Counted from the first letter of the stretch, positions 15,451 through 25,062 are shown. The stretch: 38,929 bases of DNA from Bdellovibrionales bacterium RIFOXYD1_FULL_55_31 (GCA_001770175.1 MEQK01000035.1:1-38929), one strand, 5' to 3'. Notes: generated by a model not told the origin, from the sequence alone. Numbers and translations are program-made.

Positions 15451-17565
15451 CTACTCCCGATCCTTCTCCGCCAACGGGATGAACCGATAAACTTGCGCGC
15501 TTCGCGCGGGGAGATGAAGTGAGAGTTTGTAGCCGGTAGGGGAGCACGGATCTCCGAAGGAAACGAGATCCAATTTTTCGGGAACTCGCGAGAAGCCTCC
15601 GAACTTCGGCGCGTCGGTGTCCAGCGCGAGTGAGTAGGTTCCTGGCCGGCAAACCACCGCGTAATCGACAAAGGTGCGTCCGGGGTCGAAATTGAAAACG
15701 AACAGATGATCTCCGCGCTCGAAATCCAAGACATGATCGTCACAATGAATCACGCGAACTTGCGGGTCGTTCGCGACCAGAAGGTGGTGGGTTTTGACCA
15801 GAAGGATCATCTCCCGGTCAAAGTCGCCGAGAAAGTGGTAGGTGAGCAAGGGGTCGTCCTGGAGATTCCATTGTCTTCGGGCGTAGTGATACGACCAGCC
15901 GTTTCCCTCGCGCGGGAAATCAATCCATTCCGGATGTCCGAATTCATTGCCCATGAAATTCAGGTAGCCACCCGGGGCGGTTCCAATGGTCACCAAACGC
16001 ATCATTTTGTGAAGCGCGAGACCGCGGTCTACCTTCAGGCTTCGTTGGTCTTTTCTCATGCGCGAGTACATGTCACTGCCGATCATCCTGAAAATCGTGG
16101 TTTGGTCGCCCACGATGGCCTGGTCATGGGATTCGACGTAAGAAATGACTTTCTCGTCTTTTCTTCTTTGCGTGAGTTCCCGGAAAAGATGACCCATGTT
16201 CCATTGTTCGTCAGGCACTTCTTTGAGAAGCTTGGTCCAAAGATCGGGGATCCCCATCGCGAGCCGGAAGTCAAAGCCCACCCCGCCGTCCTCTAAAGGC
16301 GCCGCCATTCCCGGAAGCCCGCTCATGTCCTCGGCGACGGTGAGGGCCGCCGGATTGATCTGATGAATCAGAAGATTGGCGAGACAGAGATAATTGACCG
16401 CGTCTTCATCGAGGTCACTGCTGAAGTAATCATCGTAACAGACAAAGTTTTTGCCGAGGCCGTGGTGCCGGTAGAGCATGCTTGTAACACCATCGAACCG
16501 AAATCCGTCAAAGCGGAATTCCTCGAGCCAGTAGCGGCAATTCGAAAGTAGGAAGTGAATGACTTCGTGCTTGGCGTAGTTGTAACAAAGAGTGCCCCAC
16601 GCCGGATGTTCTCCCTTGCTCCCGTCATGGAAATATTGGGTGCGGGTTCCGTCAAAACGCCCTAGGCCCTCCTGCTCATTTTTGACGGCATGGGAATGGA
16701 CGAGATCCAGGATGACTCTGATCCCCAATCGGTGGGCCTCGTCAACGAGTTCCTTCAGCTCGTCGGGAGATCCGAACCGGGAACTGGGCGCGAAAAGGCT
16801 CGAGACCTGGTAGCCGAAAGACCCGTAGTACGGATGCTCCTGAATCGCCATGAGTTGAATCGTGTCGTACCCCGCTTTGGCAATGCGAGGGAGCGTGTAC
16901 TGTCGGAATTCCCGGTAGCTGCTGACCTTTCCCTCGAGCTGAGCCATTCCGACATGGGCTTCGTAAACCAGTGGAGCCGAGGCAGGGGTCGACGGGGCGG
17001 AGTGTTTGAAACGATAAGGTTCGGCGGGATCCCAAACCTGTGCGGCAAAGATATGGGTTTGCTGATCCTGAACGACAAAAGAAGCATAGGATGGAATCCG
17101 TTCGCCCTCTCCTCCATGCCAGTAGACCTTGAGTTTGAAGAAGTCGAGATGATGAACGGCGTCGAGCGGCAGAACGAGTTCCCAAACCCCCGGACGAGTG
17201 GCACGCTTGAGCTCGAAACGCGGATCTTCCAGCCACTGGGAAAAAGTTCCGATGAGCAGGATTCGAGTCGCGTTCGGAGCCCATTCCCGAAATACCCAGT
17301 GGTCCCTTTGTTTATGAAGTCCGAAGTAAAAGTGTCCCGAGGCGAAATCTTTCAGCGTCGGATGATTCTGGAGAAACAGGTTCTCACAGTCTTTCCATTG
17401 TTTGATTCTTCGATCCAGGTAGGCCCGAAAGGGCTCGAGATAGGGATCTCGTTGAACCACTTTGGGGGCCGGTTTGGCCGGCGGTGGTTCCAGGAACGCC
17501 TGAAGAGGGGCCTGGAGAGGTGCCTGGAGAGGTGAAAGTGAGGGGGGACGCTTCATTTCAGCCAC
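15451..17565 (-). CDS. glgB: 1,4-alpha-glucan branching enzyme (GH13, eukaryote-like subfamily)
   Basis: This 704-residue branching enzyme transfers alpha-1,4 chains to 6-positions during glycogen synthesis. It has an N-terminal CBM48 region (HWVFREWAPNATRILLIGTF), then a GH13 barrel with LDLVHSHAVKN, the nucleophile region FRFDGFRFDGVTSM, the acid/base segment TVAEDMSG, and VESHDQ. These blocks, and the MGNEFGHPEWIDFPR motif, resemble the yeast/plant-like GH13_8 group more than E. coli GlgB. GTG 17565 is preferred because AAAGGA lies six bases upstream; ATG 17556 would be too far. The N-terminus carries a triplicated Pro/Leu/Gln motif (PLQAPLQAPLQAF). No glgA or glgC is present. Confidence 0.93.
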   Translation of the reverse strand: MAEMKRPPSLSPLQAPLQAPLQAFLEPPPAKPAPKVVQRDPYLEPFRAYLDRRIKQWKDCENLFLQNHPTLKDFASGHFYFGLHKQRDHWVFREWAPNATRILLIGTFSQWLEDPRFELKRATRPGVWELVLPLDAVHHLDFFKLKVYWHGGEGERIPSYASFVVQDQQTHIFAAQVWDPAEPYRFKHSAPSTPASAPLVYEAHVGMAQLEGKVSSYREFRQYTLPRIAKAGYDTIQLMAIQEHPYYGSFGYQVSSLFAPSSRFGSPDELKELVDEAHRLGIRVILDLVHSHAVKNEQEGLGRFDGTRTQYFHDGSKGEHPAWGTLCYNYAKHEVIHFLLSNCRYWLEEFRFDGFRFDGVTSMLYRHHGLGKNFVCYDDYFSSDLDEDAVNYLCLANLLIHQINPAALTVAEDMSGLPGMAAPLEDGGVGFDFRLAMGIPDLWTKLLKEVPDEQWNMGHLFRELTQRRKDEKVISYVESHDQAIVGDQTTIFRMIGSDMYSRMRKDQRSLKVDRGLALHKMMRLVTIGTAPGGYLNFMGNEFGHPEWIDFPREGNGWSYHYARRQWNLQDDPLLTYHFLGDFDREMILLVKTHHLLVANDPQVRVIHCDDHVLDFERGDHLFVFNFDPGRTFVDYAVVCRPGTYSLALDTDAPKFGGFSRVPEKLDLVSFGDPCSPTGYKLSLHLPARSAQVYRFIPLAEKDRE

Positions 17566-17804
17566 AAAAAGTCCTTTAAAGGAGATTACATTTAGAATGT
17601 CAACTTAGCCAGGGTTGTTGCTTGCTTCGAAACTTCTGCCGGGCCGCCGGGCTACCGGGCGCCGGGCGAGTAATGCCCATGGCCGTGTAATCATATCTAT
17701 ATTCTATTTTGAATTTCGCTTTTATGTCTCAAAATTAGAGAGATTTTCGCCGATGAGTGAGTGTGCTGCTATCTGCGAAACATCTCGCGCGGTTTCTGGG
17801 TCGG

Positions 17805-18527
17805 ATGAGGGGGACGGTTGCCATCGTCTGCCTTACCGCGCTCGCGCACGGCTTCAACGCACAGGCAAAGCCGCTCGGAGGCCTCGATGTCTCCTACTCA
17901 CTTCATAAGATCGAACTGACTCAAAACACAGGTTCGAAAGCGAATCTGGTTTCAACGTCCAAGATCATGCTCAAACCGGCTTTTGGGCTGACTCTTGGGA
18001 GCGAGAGGCTCACGGATTTGAAATTTTACACGCGCATGGATCGAGTAGTTTACGATCCCGGTCAATCGGGCGGCCTTTCAAGCGCGGTTCAGTTTGGAGC
18101 CGGTTTCAGTCTTTCTCGGGCTTTTCGGCGGTTCACGTTGGGATTCGGCGCGGACTATGGAACGAAGTGCCTGTATCGCATCGAATCCGGCGGACTCATC
18201 GGACGTTCCACGCTTTACCAGCCGTCCGGTTTTGGAGAGCTTTCCTACCGCTTGATTGCCACCACTTCAAAGGCACTTCGGTTGGGAGGCTCGGTGACAC
18301 GATTCTTTCCGAGTTCGGGCCCTTCAGCCAGCGATCGCTTCACGACGGGCACCGGGTTTTCCCTCTACTCCGCCATTGAGCTGGGGAAAAAATTTCAAGT
18401 CAGCTTCGTGACGGGCTATTCCGGTGAAATTATGACAAGTACCGTGGGGACTCAGGGCAGCTACCAAATCGATGTCGGATTTCGATTCTCTTTCGGGGTC
18501 GTGAATCTTTTGAGCCTGGATTATTAG
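17805..18527 (+). CDS. Predicted outer-membrane beta-barrel protein
   Basis: From ATG 17805 this is 240 residues with a signal peptide (MRGTVAIVCLTALAHGFNAQA-K). A GTG at 17757 would add 16 residues without a better ribosome binding site. The mature part consists of alternating strands with glycine and aromatic girdle residues (AVQFGAGFSLSRAFRRFTLGFGADY, interrupted by turns) and ends in hydrophobic residues with a C-terminal Tyr (SLDY), typical of small outer-membrane barrels. It is transcribed away from glgB. There is no family match by eye and its ligand or role is unknown. Confidence 0.65.
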   Translation: MRGTVAIVCLTALAHGFNAQAKPLGGLDVSYSLHKIELTQNTGSKANLVSTSKIMLKPAFGLTLGSERLTDLKFYTRMDRVVYDPGQSGGLSSAVQFGAGFSLSRAFRRFTLGFGADYGTKCLYRIESGGLIGRSTLYQPSGFGELSYRLIATTSKALRLGGSVTRFFPSSGPSASDRFTTGTGFSLYSAIELGKKFQVSFVTGYSGEIMTSTVGTQGSYQIDVGFRFSFGVVNLLSLDY

Positions 18528-18683
18528 CAGCATGCCATAGGGGCCGAATCGGCACCGAGTTGCGTCCTGCTACCACCGCAATCCCGCCATTTCGAAATAA
18601 ACGTACTCTCGTCGTGTTTTTCAATGGTACGCGGTTTGCTCTGCCCCGTTCCATTATCGGTTTTTGGGGTCAGGAGGGGATGA

Positions 18684-19259
18684 ATGACTATCATAAAATG
18701 CGTTTGTGTTTGTCTTATCGTGTTTGTCGGGTTTTCCGGAATAGCGAGAGCGGATCTGTTTGCTGACTATGGGTTCGCCGCGGCCGAAGCGGAATTTTCC
18801 GTCTCGCTCAAGGTCTCCGACCGGGATGCGAGGCTGATCGGCAATTGGAAGCTCATCGCGAGTTGCTCGAAGTCCCATAAAGGCGAGTTCATGAAAAAGG
18901 ACGCGAACGGTTTGAAGAATCAGGATCGTTCGCAAGCGCGGCTTGTCTTTTCGAACTCCGAACTATTTTCAGTCGAGATGCTCAACCTCGGAGCTCAGGC
19001 GCGAAATCAGGGGCCGGTTGAAGCTTTGTTCAATCTCGAAGAAGGATTCGTGACCTTCGCCCAGCTCAGCTACAGGGCAGGGCAGATGAATGACGCGATC
19101 TACTTTTTTTCTGAATGTAAATTCCACGAAGCGAATGCGCTTCTTTGCGCGAAGCGCTTGTTCGTGAACAGGCCCGAGTTGGTGAACGAAGATCAGCGAC
19201 GACTTCATCAAAAGGTCGTCGGCTTCGATTTCTATCAGCGCTCGGACGAAGGATATTGA
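18684..19259 (+). CDS. Exported protein of unknown function
   Basis: This 191-residue protein has a signal peptide (MTIIKCVCVCLIVFVGFSGIARA-D) with three Cys in or near it, none in a clear lipobox. AGGAGG precedes the ATG by seven bases, supporting the start. The mature part has WKLIASCSKSHKGEF and several short strands (ARLVFSNSELFSVEM). Its lipocalin-like strand spacing is only a vague impression. Two or three more Cys could form disulfides in the periplasm. It stops 10 bp before the convergent methyltransferase gene. Confidence 0.65.
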   Translation: MTIIKCVCVCLIVFVGFSGIARADLFADYGFAAAEAEFSVSLKVSDRDARLIGNWKLIASCSKSHKGEFMKKDANGLKNQDRSQARLVFSNSELFSVEMLNLGAQARNQGPVEALFNLEEGFVTFAQLSYRAGQMNDAIYFFSECKFHEANALLCAKRLFVNRPELVNEDQRRLHQKVVGFDFYQRSDEGY

Positions 19260-19269
19260 ACGGTTGCCG

Positions 19270-19932
19270 TTAGAGACGTTTCCAAAGAAACGCGATGAGC
19301 GTGACCAGACCGATCAGTCCGGCGAAGGAAATGTAGGCTTCGTAAGCTTTGTTTTTCATCGCGAGTTCCCACGAAAACCGAAGGTGCGCGGGTTCCGGAT
19401 TGATTTCGAGAAGAGTCGCCCGGCGAGCGGGCCAAAATGGCGGACAGAATCGCGGGAAAAATCGCGGAACGGCTTTCTTGTACAATTCATAGGGCGCGCC
19501 AAAGATCGCGTCGAGTTTCGTTTCCTCGTCGAGGATGATGTAGTGATAAATCGCGGCGAATAAAATCGTGATGGTCGCGAGCAAGAGCCAGCTCTGGATG
19601 GCGAGGGCGGTGCCGAGGGCCATGAGGTAAGTGCCGAGATAAAGCGGGTTTCTCACGAAAGAGTAGGGGCCTCCGACCGCGGGACGTTTGTCTTTTCTCA
19701 AATAACCGCTGGCCCAGAAGCGAAGGGTGGCTCCGGCAAAGCAGAGCAGGATGCCGGGCCATTCGGGGTAGCGTTTCGCGGTAAAGACGAGAAGAAAAGC
19801 GAAAATCCAGGCGAGCCCGATGCGGGTTTTTCCACGGATCATTCCGCGAAAAAAACCTCCGCCTTGAGTCTCTGGAGCCGGCCGAGGGGAGGTTTGGGGC
19901 GCTGCGTGTGATGCGTCGTTCTGCGATGTCAT
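19270..19932 (-). CDS. Membrane methyltransferase of the ICMT/PEMT-like family
   Basis: This 220-residue protein has four or five hydrophobic segments and the family block GGPYSFVRNPLYLGTYL (about 88-104), followed by EETKLDAIFGAPYELYKKAVPRFFP. The layout matches isoprenylcysteine carboxyl methyltransferase-like and phospholipid N-methyltransferase-like proteins, which transfer a methyl from S-adenosylmethionine at the membrane. Bacterial substrates of this group are mostly unknown. The first 30 residues are Pro/Ala-rich and soluble; a later ATG (residue 31) is an alternative start. A further membrane segment lies near the C-terminus (AYISFAGLIGLVTLIAFLW). Confidence 0.75.
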   Translation of the reverse strand: MTSQNDASHAAPQTSPRPAPETQGGGFFRGMIRGKTRIGLAWIFAFLLVFTAKRYPEWPGILLCFAGATLRFWASGYLRKDKRPAVGGPYSFVRNPLYLGTYLMALGTALAIQSWLLLATITILFAAIYHYIILDEETKLDAIFGAPYELYKKAVPRFFPRFCPPFWPARRATLLEINPEPAHLRFSWELAMKNKAYEAYISFAGLIGLVTLIAFLWKRL

Positions 19933-20068
19933 AGGCCGTGATCATTGCGTTTTTTCGTCCGGTGGGCAAGCGCGTTTTTGCTAAACCCCTGCGGCTTGAG
20001 GCCGCCCCATGTCGTGAGCTATGGTCCGGGCACTCGCTATCACCCCGGAGGGGGGGAAGGAGATCCGC

Positions 20069-21145
20069 TTGGCTGAACCCGAACCGAAATCAACACCTGA
20101 GCAAGAACCTGAGCCCAAGAGTCCGCGGCTGCGCGAAGTCCCGCCGCCGAGGAGAGGAGCTGAATTCCGCCTCGATCCCAAGCTGCTCGTTCGCATTCAT
20201 GATCTCATGGTGAAATCGCGAGTGGTCGAAGAGCGCCTGATCAAGATGTACAAGCAAAATGACGGCTATTTCTGGCTGGGTGGTCCCGGCGAGGAGGCGT
20301 TTCAGATCCCGCTCGGCCTTCAAATAGACAAAGGTGAAGGTCTCGATCACGATTTTCTGCACCTTCACTATCGTTCCAGCGGGATTCTCCTCACCTTGGG
20401 CGCTGACCCCATGGACATGGTCCGGCAGATGAAGAACACGGCGACTGATCCCTTTTCACGTGGCAGGAATTTCTCGGGACATGCTTCAAAACGTTCTTGG
20501 AACGTGGTTCCGATCACTTCGACGATAGAAACCCAGTACGCGACTGCCATTGGGACCGGAATCGCCCAGCGCCGCCACGGCGGCCGGAGTATTACGATCG
20601 TGACGGGGGGGGAGGCGGGAACGGCCGAGGGGGATTTTGCGTCGTGCCTGGTTTGGGCAAGTCGTCCCGCGCAGGAATTGCCGATGCTCATCATCGTGAC
20701 GAACAATGAGTGGGGGATTTCCACTCCGGCTTCAACTCAGCATGGAGAAGCCCATGTCGCCGATCGCGGAAAGCCGTTTCGGATGCGGACGAAATTCGCG
20801 AACGGCAATGACGTCGAGGAGTCCTGGTTCGCGATTCAGGAGGCGATGGAATATGTCCGCACCGAGCGCAAACCATTTCTTTTGGAAGTTCATGTCTCGC
20901 GCATGTACGGGCATAGCTCGGCCAGTGGCGCGAACCTGGTACCCGGGGAGGAGGACCCGCTCGCGATTTTCGAGGCGCGGCTTGAGAGCGCCGGGGTGAT
21001 GAACCGGGCGGATATGACCCGTCGTCGCGATCAGTATGCCGCGGAACTCTTGGACATGCATCGTAAAGTCCGGTCAGAGCCGATGCCGGACCCTTCGACG
21101 ATTTATGATCACACCTATGCGGGCCAGAAGGGCAGGTACTGGTAA
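20069..21145 (+). CDS. 2-oxoacid dehydrogenase E1 component, alpha subunit
   Basis: This thiamine-diphosphate enzyme subunit (pyruvate or branched-chain 2-oxoacid dehydrogenase E1 alpha) starts a decarboxylation complex with E1 beta, E2 and E3. From TTG 20069 it has 358 residues. TTG is preferred because AAGGAG lies six bases upstream; an in-frame ATG at 20021 has no such signal. Family blocks are FLHLHYRSSGILL, the ThDP region GGEAGTAEGDFASCL, NNEWGIST, and the phosphorylation-loop-like YGHSSASGAN. The usual GDG of the ThDP motif reads G-E-A. The N-terminus is Pro/Glu-rich. The stop overlaps the ATG of the beta gene. Pyruvate versus branched-chain specificity cannot be decided here. Confidence 0.88.
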   Translation: MAEPEPKSTPEQEPEPKSPRLREVPPPRRGAEFRLDPKLLVRIHDLMVKSRVVEERLIKMYKQNDGYFWLGGPGEEAFQIPLGLQIDKGEGLDHDFLHLHYRSSGILLTLGADPMDMVRQMKNTATDPFSRGRNFSGHASKRSWNVVPITSTIETQYATAIGTGIAQRRHGGRSITIVTGGEAGTAEGDFASCLVWASRPAQELPMLIIVTNNEWGISTPASTQHGEAHVADRGKPFRMRTKFANGNDVEESWFAIQEAMEYVRTERKPFLLEVHVSRMYGHSSASGANLVPGEEDPLAIFEARLESAGVMNRADMTRRRDQYAAELLDMHRKVRSEPMPDPSTIYDHTYAGQKGRYW

Positions 21146-22215
21146 TGGCGACCATGGCGCAGGCCATTCGAATGGCGCTTCATTATGGCGAAGAGAATCT
21201 TGGGGTCACGGATATCTTCGGCGAGGACGTCGGGCCGCCGCTCGGAGGCGTTTTTACCGCGACGCAGGGCCTGAAGAACGCTTGGAATTCGCCGCTCGAT
21301 GAACGTGGAATCATCGGCGCGGCAATCGGGCTCGGCATGGCCGGAAATCGTTGTGTCGCCGAGGTCCAGTTCGCCGATTATATTTTTAACACGATTGATC
21401 TCCTTAAACTCGCGGGGAATCAGTGCTGGGCTTCGGCGGGGGATTGGAACCTGCCGATGACGGTGATGACTCCGGTCGGCAGCGGAATTCGTGGCGCCAT
21501 TTATCATTCGCATTCGTTCGATGCGATGATGACTCACATTCCAGGCTGGAAGATTGTCATGCCGTCGAATCCCCTGGATGCTTACGGCCTCATGATCAGC
21601 TGCCTCAAGGATCCTAATCCCACGATGTATTTGAAGCCGAAGGCGCTTCTTCGCGTCCGAGGCGGGGAACGGATTCCGGGTGAACCCGAGCTGACGCCCG
21701 AAGGCGAGAAACAGCTCAAGGAAATGATCGATGCACCGCTCGGCGATCGTTCAAAATGGAAGCCGCGGTGGCCGGAGGGGCTGACCGATTACGTGGTTCC
21801 GCTTGGCCAGGCAAAGATCGTGAACCCGGGTGAGCAGCTCACGGTCGTCAGTTACGGACGGACCTTGCCTCTTTGCCGTCAGGCTGCCGAAAAACTCGCG
21901 CCCGAAGGGCTCTCGGTCGAGGTCATCGATCTTCGCACGCTCTGGCCATATGATTGGAAAACGATTTCGACCTCGATACGAAAAACCGGCCGGGTCCTAT
22001 TCGTGAATGAGGATACCGAGGTGACGAACTTCGGTGAACACCTCATCCGCCGGACGATCGATGAGCATTTTTATGATCTCCAGGCACGGCCGAGACTCCT
22101 GGCGGGAGCTTTCACCCCTGGGGTCGGGCTTGCCGACCCTCTCGAGATGGCAAGTGTACCGCAACTGGGGCATATCCTTTCGGCAATTCGAGACGTTATC
22201 GAGGAGCAGGCTTAA
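21145..22215 (+). CDS. 2-oxoacid dehydrogenase E1 component, beta subunit
   Basis: This 356-residue transketolase-like beta subunit pairs with the E1 alpha just upstream. The ATG shares one base with the alpha stop (TAATG), so translation is coupled. Blocks seen include FGEDVGPPLGGVFTATQGL, ERGIIGAAIGLGMAGNRCVAEVQFADY and a C-terminal transketolase-type region with VEVIDLRTLWPYDWKT and VNEDTEVTNFGEHL. No E2 or E3 gene follows within the window, so the rest of the complex is encoded elsewhere. Confidence 0.93.
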   Translation: MATMAQAIRMALHYGEENLGVTDIFGEDVGPPLGGVFTATQGLKNAWNSPLDERGIIGAAIGLGMAGNRCVAEVQFADYIFNTIDLLKLAGNQCWASAGDWNLPMTVMTPVGSGIRGAIYHSHSFDAMMTHIPGWKIVMPSNPLDAYGLMISCLKDPNPTMYLKPKALLRVRGGERIPGEPELTPEGEKQLKEMIDAPLGDRSKWKPRWPEGLTDYVVPLGQAKIVNPGEQLTVVSYGRTLPLCRQAAEKLAPEGLSVEVIDLRTLWPYDWKTISTSIRKTGRVLFVNEDTEVTNFGEHLIRRTIDEHFYDLQARPRLLAGAFTPGVGLADPLEMASVPQLGHILSAIRDVIEEQA

Positions 22216-22362
22216 GTTTTTGCGACTATTGGGAGCACAAAAATTCAAAAGAAACAATGCAGTGCGTTAAGTTGGCGAAAACGATAGATAAGGTATTCCA
22301 AATCCATTTTTGGCCCGGTACAATTAAGGTAAGCCCAGTATTTTGTCTTCGGGGGAGGACCT

Positions 22363-25044
22363 ATGGGGAAAGGCCGAAAAATATCTTTCATTTTGGTGTT
22401 GGGGCTAAGCTTTTCTGTTTCAGCCGCCGAGAATGCCACGACCTCTACGACGCAGACGTCAGCGGCTCCTCCCGGTTTCAATACACCGGGGCAATTCAAC
22501 GTCGCCGTCGCGCAGAGCATGGGGAGCATCTTCGGTAAATGTCTTTCGGGGCCAGGCTTCGGACAAATTGCCGACATGGGCCAGTACGGCGCGTCCGCGG
22601 TTGGACCGAACGGGACCTGTCCCGGCAGTGAAAGCGCCGGGGATTTTTCCAGCGTTGATTGCAAACATTTCAGCGACGGTTCGGGTGGCTTCAATCAATC
22701 AAAGTACGAGAACGCGCTCAAAAAAATCAAAGAGGCGCGCAAAACAATCGGCTGCAAGATCGGGCAGGTCTCGCGTTTGAAGGGCGAAATCGGCTGCCTT
22801 CAATCCCAGGCCGATTCCTTGGCCCAGCAGGTGGGGTCTTTTCAGTCGGGGTTTACGGCGAACATCCGGCAGTACCAGACCGATGTCGCGAAAATAGTGG
22901 CGGTCAAAACTGATCGTGAGGGTCAGCAGGAGTTTGTCCAAAAGCGTTTGAACGGCGATGAAAAAACCGGCGCCAAGGGCCTGATCGCCCTCGAAGAGAC
23001 GACTCGTGCGATGGTCAAGGGGATGCGGAACGAGATCTTGCAGATCAAGGAAGCCAATAAGCAGCTTGATTCGCAACGCAAGGCTCTGACGAACCTCATG
23101 GAAAATCGCAAAATGATGCTCACCAATGAGTGCTTCATGGCCGAAAAGAACGAATCCTATCGGTGTTGCGCGAATGACGACGACCCGAACTGCCCTGACA
23201 CTATGAGGGGGCCGGTGAGCGCGCATCAATATGTTCTTTGCCGATTTCAGCAAAATCAGCACATCGGGGCCGGAGGGCAACGGAGAAAAAGCAAAGTCGT
23301 CGACCGGCAGGCCAACGCGCGAACTTCGGATCTCGCGGCCATCTTGAGCGACATCTTCAATAAGTCTCCAATCGATCCCAATCTGGCGAAGACTCCCCAG
23401 GAGGCGCAGCAATTGGCGAACAAACCCATTCGCGTGCTCACCGCCGCCGATATCACCTCGAAATACAAAGGAAGGCTCGACAAATTCAACGGTAACGGCC
23501 TCGATGTCAGCGGCTTCGTGCTGAAAACCTACAGCAGCTGCTTTACGAAATCAGCGTATTCCGTCGATAAAGAGCGCATTACTTCGGGCACCACTTTTTA
23601 CGTCGAGGCTGAAAAGATTCTCGCGGCCGAGCGCAAGGTCAAAGAGGACGGAGCCGTTCTTCTCAATACGTACTCGCAGCAATACATGGACTCCCTCGAA
23701 GCGCTCATCGGCCAGCATATGCCGCTCGATACGACGGCCTGTAACAAGGGGACGCCGCTGACACTCGCCAATTGTCTTGATGACGTTCGTAATAATCTTG
23801 AAGGCGTGCTGGACGGGACCTCCGCGAGCTCGGAAATGAGAATCTTGATTCCCGCGACCGATCCCGCCAATGCGATCCGCCTGCCGTCCTCCTGTCGCGG
23901 TCTGACCGGCTGCAAAATCGCGATGGAACGGGTTTCGGATTATCTTGACAGGGAGGTCAAGAAACTCGACGCGTTTAAAAAGGATTACGTTCTCAAAGCG
24001 AATCAAAACGTCGACGCTTTTGTGAAGAAGATGGCCGGGCTCATGAACATGCAGAGCCAGCAACTCAAGGGGCGCGTGACCAGTCTGAATACGAGCCTCG
24101 CTTCGCTGGGCGTGAGAGGCTCGGTGAGTTTCAAGCCGGTGCAGGGTGAGGACTTGGAAATAGACCGTGAGACCGGCCTTTATATGGAGCCCAAAAATGC
24201 GTTGAATGTGATCGGTTCAAAGGTCAATCCGCCGATCATGGATGCCAAGCCCGAGGACTTTACGGATGCGCTCTCCGGGGTCGCCGATCGCATTAATGAA
24301 TTGAAGGAAAAAGACGAGAAGCTTGCCCAGGCTGAGATCGATCTCAGCTCATTGCCCGCAACCTGCAAAGAGGAATCTTTGGGAAGGCTCGGGGATAAGA
24401 TTGCCGAGGAGAATCTGAGTCATCTGGATGATTGCGCGAGGAGTCGCGAGTTCTGTGAGGACGAAGAAGCGATGGGCCGTCTCAGTAACAGTATTGCCGA
24501 AATCGTCGATGAGCCTGAATTCGAGGATCTGAGTTCGAAGCTGCATGGTTTCAACCAGGCATGCGCCAAAACGAGGGCTGCCGGCGTGAAAGCGGATGAA
24601 GAAGAATTGGAAGGCAAGAAATGGAAGCCGTGTATTGGTGCGGCGAAGGCGGTTGATAAGGCAAGAGAGGACAAGGACGGGATGTATAAAGAGGGTAAGG
24701 ATACCGGACGGGCTGCGGATGACCTCGACGCAAAAACACGAAAGTTCGATGAACTTTGCAAAAAAATCGCCGGCGATAAATGGGACGGCGGGCCGTCCTC
24801 CGGTCAGACCTATGAAGAATGGGCCACGGAAAACGCGCCCGGCGGGGACGAAGGCGGTGGCGGTGATGTCGCTTCAGCCGACAAGAAAGACGACAAAAAA
24901 GGAAAAGAGAAGAAAGACAAGAAGCCGCCCAAATTCTCCGAAAGCGTGGATTGCAGCGCGATCGCGGCAAATCTCGAGCGTCAGTTCGGCAAATACCAGC
25001 GTGTTTCCGGGAGCTACGGAAGCAAAGCGGACGAAGCGCAATAG
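22363..25044 (+). CDS. Large exported coiled-coil protein with scattered Cys, function unknown
   Basis: This 893-residue protein starts at ATG 22363 behind GGGGGAGG and has a signal peptide (MGKGRKISFILVLGLSFSVSA-A). A Gly-rich segment with a Cys follows (IFGKCLSGPGFGQIADMGQYG). Long helical, coiled-coil-like regions come next (about 130-250 and 420-640), with many Cys, often isolated or as CC (YRCCANDDDPNCPD). The C-terminal third is acidic, then Lys-rich (DKKDDKKGKEKKDKK). I recognise no domain. It is probably a periplasmic or surface structural protein held by disulfides. The 147-bp upstream gap contains TACAAT at 22319-22324, a possible -10. It is followed 18 bp later by dapF. Confidence 0.7.
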   Translation: MGKGRKISFILVLGLSFSVSAAENATTSTTQTSAAPPGFNTPGQFNVAVAQSMGSIFGKCLSGPGFGQIADMGQYGASAVGPNGTCPGSESAGDFSSVDCKHFSDGSGGFNQSKYENALKKIKEARKTIGCKIGQVSRLKGEIGCLQSQADSLAQQVGSFQSGFTANIRQYQTDVAKIVAVKTDREGQQEFVQKRLNGDEKTGAKGLIALEETTRAMVKGMRNEILQIKEANKQLDSQRKALTNLMENRKMMLTNECFMAEKNESYRCCANDDDPNCPDTMRGPVSAHQYVLCRFQQNQHIGAGGQRRKSKVVDRQANARTSDLAAILSDIFNKSPIDPNLAKTPQEAQQLANKPIRVLTAADITSKYKGRLDKFNGNGLDVSGFVLKTYSSCFTKSAYSVDKERITSGTTFYVEAEKILAAERKVKEDGAVLLNTYSQQYMDSLEALIGQHMPLDTTACNKGTPLTLANCLDDVRNNLEGVLDGTSASSEMRILIPATDPANAIRLPSSCRGLTGCKIAMERVSDYLDREVKKLDAFKKDYVLKANQNVDAFVKKMAGLMNMQSQQLKGRVTSLNTSLASLGVRGSVSFKPVQGEDLEIDRETGLYMEPKNALNVIGSKVNPPIMDAKPEDFTDALSGVADRINELKEKDEKLAQAEIDLSSLPATCKEESLGRLGDKIAEENLSHLDDCARSREFCEDEEAMGRLSNSIAEIVDEPEFEDLSSKLHGFNQACAKTRAAGVKADEEELEGKKWKPCIGAAKAVDKAREDKDGMYKEGKDTGRAADDLDAKTRKFDELCKKIAGDKWDGGPSSGQTYEEWATENAPGGDEGGGGDVASADKKDDKKGKEKKDKKPPKFSESVDCSAIAANLERQFGKYQRVSGSYGSKADEAQ

Positions 25045-25062
25045 TAAGGAACTTTCAGCGGG

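Noticed and set aside
16690-17535. Long open frame on the + strand inside glgB
   Set aside because: It is the antisense shadow of a confidently identified enzyme; composition follows the opposite strand's codon pattern.
17638-17670. Four CCGGG repeats in the glgB upstream region
   Set aside because: Irregular spacing and G+C-rich context make this likely chance; no inverted or long direct copy accompanies it.
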